From the NCBI RefSeq assembly GCF_022539665.2, contig NC_081332.1:5980303-6044302 (forward strand): a DNA stretch of 64,000 nucleotides. The letters are read 5' to 3'. Under the pieces are notes generated by a model that saw only the letters and a program-made list of their open reading frames with translations, had not been told where the DNA came from and did no database searches. Positions 1 to 12,253 of this stretch are shown here, piece after piece. A program made the position numbers and the translations under genes. Origin of the DNA: Daphnia carinata (lineage: Eukaryota; Arthropoda; Branchiopoda; Diplostraca; Daphniidae). Within the stretch, counting starts at the first letter, position 1; every line of letters starts with the position of its first letter.

Positions 1-220
1 CATCGCAAACATGCCACTGTTAAAACCTTTCTCCATCTAACTTCCTCAAATACAAATTTTTAAATGCCATTTCTTTTCTTTTTTTTTTAAACGCAGATAG
101 AACGTGCCACAAAAAGCAAATGATTGTTTACTAAATTTTATAAATTTTACTTTTGTATTGACTTGAACACTTTCATCCGGGTACCGCATCGAATTAACTA
201 AAGCATGAAAATTTAGCACA

Positions 221-1952
221 TCACGAAATGTTTTTTAATATCCAATCAATGGCTACAGAAACGCGAGAATAAACTCCCGGGAATCCAGGTGTAGCGCAAC
301 GCACACCGAAAGAGACGAGGCCTATCACATAATACCTTTCTCCAGCTTGAAACATCAACGGGCCACCTGAATCTCCCTAAATAACCAAAATTAAACCGAA
401 ATAATAATAATAAATTGTTCGAAAAACAAACTGCAACATGACCTACCCGACAAGCGTCTTTGCCCCCTTCTTCATATCCGGCACACAGAACGGTTTCGTC
501 TATTCGCAAATGCCTGTGCGATTGATAAGCTTGGGCGCATTTTGACTGTGGAACAACGGGAAGCTGGACTTCCATCAATACACTAGATGCTCGTTCATCT
601 ATGACATTTCAAGCTTGATAAGGCAAGCCATAATTCAAAACGAAACTGAAAAAAAAAAACTCTACGCTACAGTAAGAAGGAGATCCCCATCCAGCTACGT
701 AGGGGAAAATTTCAGTGGAATCCAGCGAACGCCAACGACGATCGATTGGTAAGCAAATCGGTTGGATATCACCTGAAATAATACAATAATCATCTTTTGC
801 TCGGGGATCTTGAATAAAATGATACCGTACTCGTGAATGGAATAAAATCTGATAAACGAATTATCGCAATGTCGTAACTGGGTCCCCGTCCACTCTTGAC
901 GAAGCGTTCGTGAACGGTTACACGCTCGATGTAGTAATCCTGTGGGCCATATTCACTTGTTCCATGTTCACCCAGCCGTACAAATATTCTGCAAAATCGA
1001 TTCGTAATTTTAGTGAAACATTTTAAAGACAAGGCATTGAAATTCACTCACAAGTCCCGACGGTTATACACGCAATGAGCCGCAGTTAACACGTGATGTT
1101 TGGTTATGAGGGCCCCACCGCAATTGTACTCTATCCCAGTGCCGTCGTAGTACCCAAGGCGTGCCAACCACGGCCAAGCACCTGCACAGGATGGTACCGG
1201 TCGTTTAGCGAAAAGTCATTAAAAAGAAATTTACGAAAATTTATTTAACCCTTGGGTGCTACTACGCCACCGGCTATGCGAGCACGAGTAGTAGCAAAAG
1301 GCACCGTGCCGCATTTACGAGGTAAACGGGGCTGGACAATATCAGTCGATTCCGGAGGCCATAATTGACGACTAATGACAAACTTGTTTTCACCAGAGAT
1401 CCTGGACATTGCCACTGTGTCATTTTGGATTTGGTTGTCAAGAAGGTTTGCTTCGATACTATCAGGGAACACGATTGGCGGTATGTTCGAATGTTTGCAG
1501 CATATCTGTCATTGAAAATTCCCCGTCATTATTGAATCGCTGAAGGTGATTTTGCGGATTTGAAAAGCGATGAAGCGACGATGATGGATACCTTTTTTGG
1601 ATGCCGATCATCCGCGGAACCGCAATTATAACGACCGCCTACTTCCCTGAACCCGTGCGGTACTGGTAGATGATGATTATCGCTTGATCGCGCACATAAC
1701 TTTGGTAATCGGCAAACGCCCGGATGGCCTTCCCATGTTAAACAACTTTGATATCCTTTAGAAAACAAAAGAGAATTTCATTAAACAAGTAAGGACACCA
1801 TAAATGATTCAATAATAACAAAGAAATATTATTAATTAAAGAATACCAAAAGTCAAGTCCATGACGGTTAATGCAACTTGCGCTCCACCAATCGAGCAGG
1901 TGATAAATAAAAAACAAATCACCAGAACATGATTGAGCAAAATAAGACGCAT
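221..1952 (-). CDS. CLIP-domain trypsin-like serine protease
   Basis: Exons: complement(221..376, 447..598, 671..772, 831..988, 1052..1181, 1247..1505, 1592..1755, 1847..1952); all phases close, giving 408 aa. Residues 1-25 are a signal peptide. A complete CLIP domain follows, with six Cys (SCLTW, GVCR, KLCA, YNCG, final ICC). The activation site is R|IAGG. The protease domain has the catalytic His in TAAHC, Asp in YDIAII and Ser in GDSGGP. Asp six residues before that Ser predicts cleavage after Arg/Lys. The family is a secreted zymogen acting in haemolymph cascades such as melanisation, clotting or Toll activation; which cascade cannot be told. Arg stands before GDSGGP where Gln is usual. 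The start is the only Met giving a signal peptide joined in phase to the CLIP exon. Confident in family, less in the two weaker donor sites at 671 and 831. Confidence 0.88.
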
Positions 1953-2617
1953 TCCTACAACCAACAAAAGATCGTTATTTTGGTTAAACACAATCATTAC
2001 AAAAAAAAATCTATGTAATTATTACAAAGGTATTCAACTTACTTTCGATTGCGTTTGTTTGCCAAGCGTGCAGACAAATCACAATTACAACACTTGTTGA
2101 GTGAGTGGCAACAAAGAAGACGTGCTAAGAAAATGCGACCGACTGTGGCAGCTGGCGACGGACCATTTGCCAATAGTTACCGACAGTGGACACAAAGTAG
2201 TGTTGGTGTTAAACGAATCGCATCTAACATATCTGTCCACACGGGGCTTGTTTGCCCCTCCCACAGCAAAAATCAAGCGGAGTAAGCGCTCTACCACACA
2301 GGTGCGGCAGCATTGATCGAAGCTTACAGCCGAAACGAAGCGTGCCTTTTCTTTTTGTTTCAAGCCAATACCCTACAAAAGGGAAATTCCCGTTCCCCAA
2401 AAATGGATCACGATGTACTGTAAAAAAATGGAATTATTTTCTTTCTTATATTTACAGATAATTCTTTGCCTATGTGATGCCAGCAGTCGAGAAAAAAAAA
2501 TGACATGTACAAAAAATAATAATATGTTCTTATCGTGAAGGGACTTCGTAAAAATTAGGTTCTTAATACGGTTTTCTTAGCCGAAGAGAGATTCTTAAAT
2601 AAGGATAGTTGATTAAA
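1953..2617. other. Intergenic stretch between protease and metallopeptidase
   Basis: This 665-bp stretch holds the protease upstream region and the metallopeptidase 3' end, both on the minus strand. Three overlapping reading frames of about 70-90 codons lie at 2049-2461, but they use GTG or have no plausible splice partner, and I recognise none. No convincing TATA box or RNA gene was seen. Confidence 0.5.
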
Positions 2618-5600
2618 TCAAATGAGAAGCTGCAGCGCCATAAATAATATCACAGAGAGAGCGGCCGAATGAGCAGGCCGCAGAGAGCCGCAATCCAGAG
2701 GATCGTTGGGGTAAATTTGGCCGATTCTCGGGTCGGACATTGGAGGCTTGCAAGAAGAATTGGCGGCCAAAAAAGTTTCCTGTTCCAATAACGTCAAGTT
2801 TAGAACCCGCTTTTCTTCTCTTTTCAACATGCAAAAATAAAATCCACTTACTTGACAGAGTTCTGTACAAGATGGGCATGAAAGCGAACCGACGTGAAGC
2901 CAACCTTGACTAAGCAAGCGAACGCGCAACTCTTGTCCTGGGTAATAGCACGGAAATGTACGGTTGTCCACCTGGATCAGCAAAATATACGTTTATAAAT
3001 TTTTTTTCAGACAACGTCGATTGAATCGTTAAGAAAACTGTTAAAAACAAGAGGGAAAAGAGGTCTTACGATGATGTTAAGGCGCCCATTCTGACAGGTG
3101 TACTCGTAGCAGCCAGATCCCCAGTGCTGCCACTGTCGCACCTGTCGGCAAGTCCGTTCTTCCCACATGGAACCAGCATGTTCAAAGCACTTGGATTTGG
3201 GCCCGTACAACTCCAAGGCAAAATTACGTTCAGGGCCTTGTGAAAGAAAATCAAATCGTCACTATAGGCTTATAATAATCGAAAAAAGCGTTTACATACG
3301 AGGATTATTCTCTTCGTAAAGGCAATTGGAGCCACGGATAGCAATATTATCCGAGCGCCAGGTAAATTCCTGTATGTAGGGGCAAAAATCGGCCAGAGCC
3401 ACAGATCCGCCATAATAAGGTATATCCGCTTGGCTGATGTGCGGGATAAATTCAAAGTTCTGGTAAAGGTCTGGAAGTGGGTAGGTATGCTGTACCAGAT
3501 TGCATAAAGCTACCGAGTTGCGGTCTTCCGAACATTCCGTTTCCAACGGATCCCGTTTGACTCGGTTGCAGTAAGGATGTAAATGTTGTTCCCTAGGTCA
3601 TAAAGCGCTTTGAGTCAAGGAGTACAGTAATGAAAAACAGGTTAATGGAATAAATACCTGTCTGCTTTGGTTTCCATCCACTCCATGCAACTGCGCTGTG
3701 CGAAATCGCAACCCAAGTTACGGCCCCAACTGAGCGGCTGTGCCATATCCATATTGGCTTTGTACCATCCTAAAAACAATCGATGAACGTTTACAGTTTA
3801 AAAAACAACTTGGAATTCAAAAGAAACAATTTCTTTGCCAACCAGTGTCTTCCATTAAGGCAAGAGTGATGCGCGAGTAAACTGGATTCTGTGTGTGAGT
3901 TCCAGTCATTGCTTCGTTTTCAAACGCCCTTTTTTCCCAGTGAGTTAGAGCAGTGCCTGTAGGGAAAATTTATTGAATGTTATCAAATTATAGTGATCTG
4001 AGCAATACCTTCACCGCCTTGATCTTCGAGTTCCGCGCCTTCTAGAGTGCTACAATTGAAATGTTTTCGCACCTCTTCGACAACGCGGGGTGTCACCATC
4101 ATGTGCACCTCTTTACGTACACGTCCTTCACGGACTAACCAATCAGGACGTATGATTCTCTTGATGACTCTCTCACTCCATTGCCGCGCTTGTAAACTGT
4201 GTCAAAAAAAAATGGTTAGTCAAATTTTTAAAAATACTGGAATCATAACAGATCTTTTACTTTTCGTTGAGGGCCGGTTTGCCGTGTTCATCCCGCGGCG
4301 TCAACGGTAATCCCTTCGAGTCCCGGTAAAATGCGAAGAGACTGACAGAAAAGCCGAGAGCGTGCAGAATTTCGTGCTTTACGGTCGAGATGAGCACATC
4401 CAGCTCGGGCAGCTTTGTGCTGATGCTCCGTGGACACAAGTTCGCATGTCCAGCAATCGGTCTAGAATTGAGCGCCAAAGATAGGGAGAAAAAAACGGTT
4501 AATACCACCATCCTCCCAAAACTGGTATCAGTAGGTGAATCGTAATAAGTGGAACGAGACGTTGTAAACACAAATGTGGTAACCAGGTGAATCTGGCCCT
4601 GTTGGTGTGATATGGCACCATCTGGCATCCTCATTCGATACCGAGATGCGCATCCATCCGTAACCAATTAAATATTAGATTCTTAAGCTTAGAAAAGCAC
4701 TGTGACCCTTTAACACGTGCGATATCCAAACTGGTGAGACCAGTCCCACGCCAAGCTGGACGGAAAAGAATCAAACTGTTTAGCGTTAAAAAAAAGTGTT
4801 TAACTGTTACTGCATCCCGCACGCGGAAGGAGGAAAAGCAACAACTATAGAACCGTTGAATTTCCTATTCACATCAAACAACGGACGATTGCAGAGATTG
4901 TTATAGCCGTCATTATCGTAATTTTTATATGCGGTCATAGTCGACACGATTGTCTCTCTATTCCCTTAGGTCGTAACACGAAAACGGTTAGAAAAATTGA
5001 ACTCACCGATCGAGAGAAACTTCTTGCTGACAATGGGCAGCATAAGCAACAGTCATGCCTTTCTGGCACCGCTCTGCAAGAAGAGAAACAAAGTAGTGTT
5101 ACGTGTGCTTATTGGTGGAAGAATATTCGTGCACTGTTCAATGCACTAACATTACCAGTATCCATGGCTGATACGTAGAAAACGAAATCTGCATCTTTAA
5201 TCCCTGGGCCGGCTCCTTCGCCCAAAGAGCGACACTGTTTGCCTTGAGCATCACATACTCGGCATGACTATAAGAGATTGAAACGTTTCGGTAACGTGAT
5301 CATACAAATTTCCTTGATGATTAGACAAACCTCGAGGTGATGTTCTGGCACCTGAACTTCTCCACACATTGTAGCCGCCTCACAGGCATTCATACAATAG
5401 GGATGCGGGTCGTTGGGAACTAGGAACACTTGGTTATTCCGGCATTTCCTATGGTCACGTAAAATTAATAAATCATGAAAAAAATTGCCTTAATGACATT
5501 TCTTTGTTTTAAATATCATGAAAACAAAGAGAAAAACCGGGAAAAAAGAATTACCGGCTGAGGCGTATAACTGATTCTGTCTTACGGACCATCAGCGCTC

Positions 5601-6730
5601 GTTCCCAATAGCTGACGGCTTCGGGAAGAACCGTATTCTGTCAAACATCAAAAACAATAAATGATGAATCCCGTCAAACTGGAATGGTGAATGAGCAACT
5701 TACATTAATAAGCTCAAACATGGCCTCATCTAACCTATCGTTACACGAATAAGAAGAGAAAAAACCATTATTAGGGATGAACAATTAAAAAACAAAAAAC
5801 AAATATGAAGTACTTGTAGACACTGGTGTCGTAGTAAATTTTCACGCGAAGCCTCTGGTCTAAACTTCTTCGTTTCATCACGTGCTCCGATTCCAGATGA
5901 ACACCATGTATTATCTATACGAGAACATATAGTTTGAAAATGAAAATCCAATCGGTAACTTTATTTTAGGGGAAAAGAGGCTACCGGTCTACCAAAGTCT
6001 ATCCAAAATAATAATGAAAAAACACTAGGAGGAAAAAAAAATCGTTGCGTAACGGGATGTTTTCCTTCTATCCCGCCAACACATTTACCATACGTATTTC
6101 TAGCGCTATCTCCCTATACAGGTTTAACGTTAAATCCAAGTCACTCGACCGTAACGGGTCTTGATGGTATATGAAGGAATATGGGCTGTATGACGAAGAC
6201 CACTACGAACCAACAGGACCATATGTTACCGCGATCTTGTAGCCTACTAAGTATTTCTAGTACGCCTCGATAACTGTCCGTGTGTGATGTTACGGTTTGC
6301 AGATGAGAGAGGTAGGGTGTTCATTAGAAAAAGGGATTGTTTGTGTCAAAATATAGCAACTGGGATTTCTGGTCATTGTCAGACAGCACAGACATTCATT
6401 TCACTACTTTGCAACTTGAAAATTATTAAAATGTAGAAATCATGACTGGTTATTCCAGCTTTCTGCAGACTGTTAAACAAATGAACTATTTGTGGGGGTT
6501 GGGTTTCAAAGCATTGTTACAATGGACAGCACTTTACTTACATCGTTAGGCTTAGGATGGACATGGTTGCATTGCAAATCCGAATGTGAATGCAAGTGGG
6601 CTGCTTGTGTAAATGTCAGCAACAACAAGTTTGTTACACATATGGCAAGGGTCACCATAGATAAAGATCTAGCAAAGTCTTTTGTTTGTGATGATTGGGA
6701 TGAGTAACGATTTTTTACAACAGAATTCAT
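2618..6730 (-). CDS. LMLN: Leishmanolysin-like zinc metallopeptidase (invadolysin, M8)
   Basis: Fifteen exons: complement(2618..2779, 2852..2971, 3070..3236, 3300..3592, 3658..3769, 3843..3956, 4009..4196, 4261..4461, 5007..5073, 5156..5267, 5331..5448, 5555..5637, 5704..5734, 5814..5914, 6542..6730); 685 aa, about the length known for insect invadolysin. The N-terminus has a hydrophobic signal segment, then [10 protein letters not shown] typical of the family. The zinc site is [10 protein letters not shown] in exon 8 (HExxHxxG); the third zinc His is expected in exon 10, where THTQNPVYS lies. Many paired Cys follow. The C-terminus ends in a short hydrophobic tail after SLRPAHSAA, which looks like a GPI-anchor signal. 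The family acts in cell migration, mitosis and lipid-droplet or surface proteolysis. Introns are 52-100 bp except intron 1 (~627 bp) and the intron at 4462-5006. Confidence 0.93.
4462..5006 (-). other. Unusually long intron with coding-like stretches
   Basis: Most introns in this metallopeptidase are under 100 bp, but this one is 545 bp. On the minus strand it contains open stretches of 40-60 codons with Cys, Trp and Gly-rich residues and possible splice sites near 4812 and 4757. Flanking exons join correctly without it (VSLDR to [10 protein letters not shown]). It could hold an alternative exon, a decayed nested insertion or chance open frames. I recognise no domain. Confidence 0.35.
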
Positions 6731-7876
6731 GATGCTTTAGAATTCTTTGCAAACGTAAAGGAACACTATATCACCACCCACGTCTGAAGTGTTTCCTTTT
6801 TCAGTTATGATATTGAAAATCACAAAACCATCAGCATACACAGAGTAGCACTGATTAAATGAGCGCCGCAAAAGTACAACATTTCGTCTCGAGTAGTAGA
6901 CGAAGAATGAGGCTAGTTTGCAAAAACCTCTTACCGATGAGTAAGAATTTTCCTACTACTGATTGCCCTGAAAATACCCAATCCCTAGAAACGCCAGTTG
7001 GCCGAGCTAGCTGCGGTCGTACAGCCCATGTCGGCCATTGTAAACACAATACAAGTTTTCCGTTAGTCGAGAAAACAACCTGACAAGCTGGACAATAAGC
7101 TGGTTGCTTGCAACAATGAGGGCAGCAGACAGAAATATACAGGTTTCAGCGACTAAAACCTTCTCCACGATTTTCCGACTTCTTTTCAAGTTGCCCAACC
7201 CGGCGAACGTTAGAGACGCCATCTCCAGTCGACCACGAAAAGAAAAGACTCAACGAAGGTATTTTCGCGCATCGTTCAAAAAAATATATATGTTAAACTT
7301 AAAGTGTTAGGTTAAACTTAAGTTGGCCAGCTAAAGCTTTTGAAGGTATCGACAGCGTATTTCCGTTGACGCCACTACGACTGGAATTGAATGTATTTTA
7401 AAATTTCGATATACATGGGTATATCACCGTGATATTTAAGATCAGAATGGAATTACAACGTTATTCTTGTCAGAAATAGTTTGTTTCTATCCCGTTGCCT
7501 TTTTCTAGAATACAGGTACACGACTGGCAGGTTTTCAAGCGCCTTTGATGGCAGCTGAATTTTTATTTAATAAAATTAGAGAACGATAAACATTCTTATT
7601 TTTAAAAAGGAAAAGATAATTTCGCCTTTTGTTGGACACGTTACGCTTTTCTTTGGCTCACTTTCGCAACTCTTAGGGATGGTATTATTTTGCCGTTATA
7701 TGTGTGCATTTAAACTGCATTCAACGTACACCAGTACGTTGAATTGTCTGGAAGTCTTCTTCAGAAATTTTGCTAGGACGATTGGTCGGCAGGTGGAACG
7801 CATCGTAAAAATTCGCGAAAAGTATGTGAAATCATTTTTTACATACCACTGCAAATGAACTCTAAAAGTTTGGTTT
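6731..7876. other. Region between LMLN and GEMIN8; possible small membrane ORF
   Basis: This 1.1-kb stretch contains the LMLN promoter side. A minus-strand ATG at 7222 opens a 71-codon frame (to 7007). Its first half reads like a small mitochondrial or membrane protein: basic residues LKRSRK, then a hydrophobic run FLSAALIVASNQ. No family is recognised. A possible donor near 7086 suggests it might be spliced. Low confidence that it is a gene. Nothing else clear was seen. Confidence 0.3.
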
Positions 7877-8609
7877 TCATAGCTGCAAAGGCATATTTGG
7901 CCACAATTTAGGCTGCTTTCTATCACAATTTCTTCTGAAGTTAAGCTGTATAGCTGTTTCCATTGCCTGAATTCTTGGAGCATTGTCACCATAAATCTCA
8001 ACATAGTCTTTGTAGTGTGTTTCATTTAGATTGCAAGAAGAAACATGATCTTGGGAATCAGCAGCACTATGTTCTACTGGGATCTCATCCACATTGATGT
8101 ATGTAACTTCTTGTGTGACATTTATATGATCTAAAGTTTCAACACAGCAATAACATGTCAATAAAATGGACAGCACCTTGAGTTAACGAGACGAATAGTA
8201 CATTATGGATCATAATACCTCTTTGTTTTTTATGTTTCATGGATGTTTTGAGAAACTCAAGCATATCCCCTGTTATTTCCATCTCAATTTCATTGTCTTT
8301 AGCTTTTCTTTCACTTTTGCAATCCTCAGTGAATGATGTTAATGGCTCAATAGATCCAGAAGAAACATCTTGTGCTCCAAACTTGGAACAAGACTGTTAG
8401 GTTACTAGTACATGTTTAATCTATATACATGCCATGTTTACCTTTTGAGACTGTTCCAACAGCCAGTACAGAAATGAATTTTCATAGTCAGTAGATACAA
8501 CTTTAGATCTAAAAAGACTTATTTGATGTTTGGTATACCAAGATTGTCCATGTCTATAATTCATCCAAAAATGATTAAATCTTGGGTCTTGCGTCCAGTC
8601 ATCGGCCAT
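7877..8609 (-). CDS. GEMIN8: Gem-associated protein 8 (SMN complex)
   Basis: Exons: complement(7877..8130, 8219..8393, 8442..8609); phases close, 198 aa. The C-terminal ~38 residues carry the family signature: [18 protein letters not shown], followed by [16 protein letters not shown]. These match vertebrate Gemin8 almost residue for residue (GDSAAKIQAME..., CDRKQPKYWP). The N-terminus has the weaker conserved block with aromatic residues ([14 protein letters not shown]), and the middle has the acidic EMEITGDML segment. Gemin8 bridges SMN to the Gemin6/7 pair in the complex that loads Sm rings on snRNAs in the cytoplasm and Cajal bodies. The gene is divergent from SEM1, start codons 489 bp apart. 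Confidence 0.9.
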
Positions 8610-9097
8610 CTCAACTGCAAGTGTGTGGAAAACTATAGATTGTGTACGGTATTTTCCCCCAAAAGATGGAAGTCATCTCTCACTTCATTTTGGAGGGAAA
8701 TAGGGAATTTCAAAGGAAGTGGTTAGAGCTCGGCCCCGCGTTGATCGGGTCGCTATCTGGCCGGAATAGAGTACTTTTTATTGTTGAGTGCTGGTTTTCG
8801 GTGCATCATGCTTTTTTTTAACCCGATCAGGATCTGGCCCAACACCGTTATCTTGGGCCCTCACCATGGCCCCCCGTTTCCACCGTTTCGACCGCCTCAC
8901 ATTTATGTTGCCCTTTCTTTTCCTGTACTAGTCGTTCTGCCACCTAGCGTGAAGCTTATGCGATAAAAAAATTGACGCTTGGAGGCCTTCATCATCTTGC
9001 GGATTGTAAATTCGTTTCTGTCAAGTCGTCATTTTTTCAGGTGTTTGAAAGAAATCAATCGTAGTCGAATAACTAGTTTGTAACTAAGATCTCGGCC
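8610..9097. promoter_or_regulatory. Divergent promoter region GEMIN8 / SEM1
   Basis: The two genes point away from each other with 488 bp between start codons, so both promoters must lie here. No TATA box was identified. The segment is GC-richer than the surrounding introns around 8730-8900. Overlapping short open frames in it have no family resemblance. Confidence 0.5.
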
Positions 9098-9573
9098 ATG
9101 GCAGACATAAAAAATGAAAAGTCAGATAACACCAACGAAAAGCCAAAGGTTGATTTAGGCCTTCTCGAAGAAGATGATGAATTTGAAGAATTTCCAGCTG
9201 ATGGTAATATTCCACATTAGATAACTCATATTGAATAATAGCTGATGAGTGATGATTAAATTATTAGCTTTCCCTATTTTGGGGTTTTAAAAATATTATT
9301 TCTTAATGAATTGAATGATTGTGAGATTCTTTATTCTGTTAGATTGGACTGGCAAAGAAGAAGATGCTGACGATGTCAATGTTTGGGAAGACAACTGGGA
9401 TGATGACAATGTTGAGGATGATTTCAGCCAACAGCTGAGGTAAGATTCATTGAAAAATTTAAAATTTGGATACTCAATGTAAATCGTATTCAATATTTAT
9501 ATGTTTTATTCTTTCTTTTTCTGGTTTCAACAGGGTGGCATTGGAGAAACAAGGCATTAAAATGGAACAATGA
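9098..9573 (+). CDS. SEM1: 26S proteasome subunit SEM1/DSS1
   Basis: Exons 9098..9203, 9343..9439, 9534..9573; 80 aa, with phases 1, 2 and stop. The protein is very acidic and shows the two DSS1 signatures: the [14 protein letters not shown] block, then [17 protein letters not shown], ending in a short basic helix ([11 protein letters not shown]). The length is typical of this small disordered protein. It is a lid component of the 26S proteasome. It also binds BRCA2 and the TREX-2 mRNA export complex, so it acts in nucleus and cytoplasm. The start codon is in a good context (GCCATGG). Confidence 0.96.
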
Positions 9574-10727
9574 TAAAATGTGTGTTTCCATATGTATCTT
9601 TCCCTGAATTCAGAATAATGTACTGATGTTGTTTTTTTTTTTCAAAATTGTTTATTTTAGTTTCTTCAATATTATTGATAGGAGTAAGAAGATATTGGAA
9701 TGTTTAATCTATCTGAACTTTGGCAGTCTGTGTTAGCCTAGGGTAAGTTTGCAGTTCTCTAACTCCTATCATTTTTTTAAACTGGGGGAATTAGCTATAT
9801 AGCCAAAAATGCGTAGTGTTTTTGCAATTTGATCCCGCCTTCCCCATCACTTCCAATGATAACTGCCCTAGCTAACTCAGTTTAAAACCTTTTCCCTTTG
9901 TCTCTAGCTTATGTAGAGAAAAATGTGTTGGATTAATCAGTAAAATTTGGGCTGTGGGCGAAAAAGAAAACTTACCTATAGAGCCTACGAAGGTTACATT
10001 TTGAAAAATTCGCCACCGTAGAACGTTTCTGCAACTATTAACGTGAAGGAACTTAAAGAATATTGGAAATGATTGTGAGGGACAACTGAGTTAGGGCGCG
10101 GGAATTCAAAGTAATAGTCACGCTTGAAAAATGAGAAAATTGCGCAAGGGATGACGTCATCGAGAAATTCTGATATCCAATTTAAGTCGCATAAAAACTG
10201 AGGTACCAAGTTATTCAACTCAAAGTTTACAACGTGTCTATCACCGTCCAATTATTAACGAAAAATGCAAAACTTCAGGCTTCGCTAGTTCAGATTTCTG
10301 CACATGGATTCAAGTTGTATTTGAAAACTGCCACGAAAAATGGACGAGCGCCAGATACGCAGCGGGATTTGTAGGGGGGTGTAAAATGATGGTAGAAAGT
10401 TGGCCTCGACAGACTAGGCGGCAGCGATGGCGTCCGACTGGCGGTTATTTATATAACGCAATTGCTCGCAGTGTGGTCGTCTCTGCACCCCAGTCCAGAG
10501 TAAAAGAGGAGTAGACCGTGTTGCTGAGGCTTTTCTGATAGTGTGTCGCTGCCACAGAATGGAAAACTGACTCATTGTGCAAGGAGGTGTGAAACCGTTG
10601 CGTATCAGACTACAATTCATAAGATGTTGACCGAGTGTTAGATGTGTGATTTCTTTACTGGTGTTGATTCACCACAAGCCAGTTTATTGCTACAACTCGC
10701 TGCTTAAGTCCAGAATATTTAAGACAG
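9574..10727. other. Intergenic region upstream of the K2P channel gene
   Basis: This 1.15-kb stretch holds the SEM1 3' end and the channel gene promoter. A perfect CRE octamer lies at 10152-10159. Short antisense open frames at 9994-10251 and 10414-10620 look like chance. No RNA gene was seen. Confidence 0.5.
10152..10159. promoter_or_regulatory. CRE palindrome TGACGTCA
   Basis: A perfect eight-base cAMP-response element consensus, 569 bp upstream of the K2P channel start codon. CREB/ATF bZIP proteins bind this sequence. Function here is inference from sequence alone. Confidence 0.35.
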
Positions 10728-12253
10728 ATGGCTCTCGACCGCAGGCGTTCCGTACGTGATCGTGGTTCAGTTCGGAGCCGTGGCTCTTCGAGCGCTTCAA
10801 GTTCTGATCCACGCGAAAAATTGAAGGATTGTTGCCGACAGTTTGTGGCCTTTATGTTTACACAGGTTGGCGTAGGAGCGCTGGTCGTCAGCTATGCCAT
10901 CATGGGCGCCTTTGCCTTTATGGCAATCGAGGGCGAATCGGAAAACAGCGATAACAACGATCATGTTGCCAGTTTACGATCCTCTTGTCTTAGTCGCCTC
11001 TGGAACGTTACCGATCATCTTAACGTGCTTGAAGAGAGGAAGTGGAAGCTGGACGTCCGTCAGGTGCTACTCGATCACCAACAAGCTATGGCATTGGCCA
11101 TTAAAGGCGGTTATGACGGTCGGACCAATCAGGAACGCTGGACTTTCCCATCTGCACTCATGTTTTCGCTATCTGTCTTTACCATGATCGGTTTCGGACA
11201 TTTGGTGGTTTGTATATTTCTCTAACATAAAATACTTTTTAAACTTAATATCGGGCGTTTTTTTTTGTTTTATTAGCCACGTACTCAGTGGGGGAAAATT
11301 GCCACCATGCTTTACGCTGTTTTTGGAATCCCCGTTTATGTTCTCTATTTCATGAACATGGGCCAAGTTTTGGCCTCGTGCTTCAAGTGGTTCTATTGCA
11401 AGCTGGTCCGCTGTGCAGATGCCCGTAAAGATAAACCATTAGCGGATGGTGATCCAGCTGCCGGCAACGGCAACAAAGAAATTATTGGCGTAGTCTCTTC
11501 GGCCGCTGGGGACGAACTATCGGACGATTTGGACGAAGAAAGCTACTCTGGATTAATAATCGTGCCATCAACAGCTTGCCTTTGGGTCTGGCTAACATAT
11601 CTAGCCGTCGGCACTATTGTATTGATTATCTATATTGTTTAATATTTATTCGCTAAATTAAATCAATTTTAATTAAAGATGTTCGCTGAATGGGAGAACT
11701 GGGAATATCTTGACGCGTGTTATTTTTGCGTCACCAGTTTATGCAAGATCGGAATGGGTGACTTTGTACCCGGCGCCAATCTTCACGCTTCAAGCAATCA
11801 GACCAAATTGGTATTCATAAGTTTATGATATTCTAATCTTTTATTTATAGTCAACATTTTTTTTTTCTTCAATTGGATCACAGATTATAAATTTCGTATA
11901 TCTTCTTGTTGGAATGGGTAACTTCTTAACTGAGATACAAAATATTTTAATGTAGCATTGCATCCTTTCTTTTTTATTGTCTTCTTCTAGGAATCATCGC
12001 TATGTGCTACAATTTAATGAAGGAGGAGATACTTGTTCGTTTGCAAGAATTGAAAGCCGACTTGATTGAACGGTATGACAAAGTCATTAGTCACTATATA
12101 CATTCCACCAGTTGGATATTTGTCATAACTTTATCTCAAGGCTGCAAGACGTTAGCGGACGTATGCGTCGTTGATCTTCAGAAGCATCCGTGTTACTTTA
12201 TCCACACTAGCCAAGTTTATGGATCGGATAATGCGGTGTTAAAATCACCTTGA
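10728..12253 (+). CDS. Two-pore-domain potassium channel (K2P)
   Basis: Exons 10728..11207, 11277..11636, 11679..11810, 11884..11917, 11991..12253; 422 aa. Order: a basic Ser/Arg-rich cytoplasmic N-terminus (1-40); M1 (about residues 47-67); an extracellular cap region with one NVT sequon; pore 1 (FTMIGFGHLVP) ending at the exon 1/2 junction; M2 (YAVFGIPVYVLYF); an acidic cytoplasmic loop; M3; pore 2 (SLCKIGMGDFVPG); M4 (IINFVYLLVGMG); and a C-terminal tail. This is the K2P plan for background K+ leak across the plasma membrane. Both filters depart from TIGY/FG, with Met-Ile-Gly-Phe-Gly and Lys-Ile-Gly-Met-Gly. Intron 3 is only 42 bp. The tail after about residue 355 is read straight to a stop; a hidden intron near 12073 is possible. 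Confidence 0.85.

Noticed and set aside
8781..8966. Pro-rich 61-codon open frame between GEMIN8 and SEM1
   Set aside because: Lies in the divergent promoter or 5' UTR, no family resemblance, no downstream exon.
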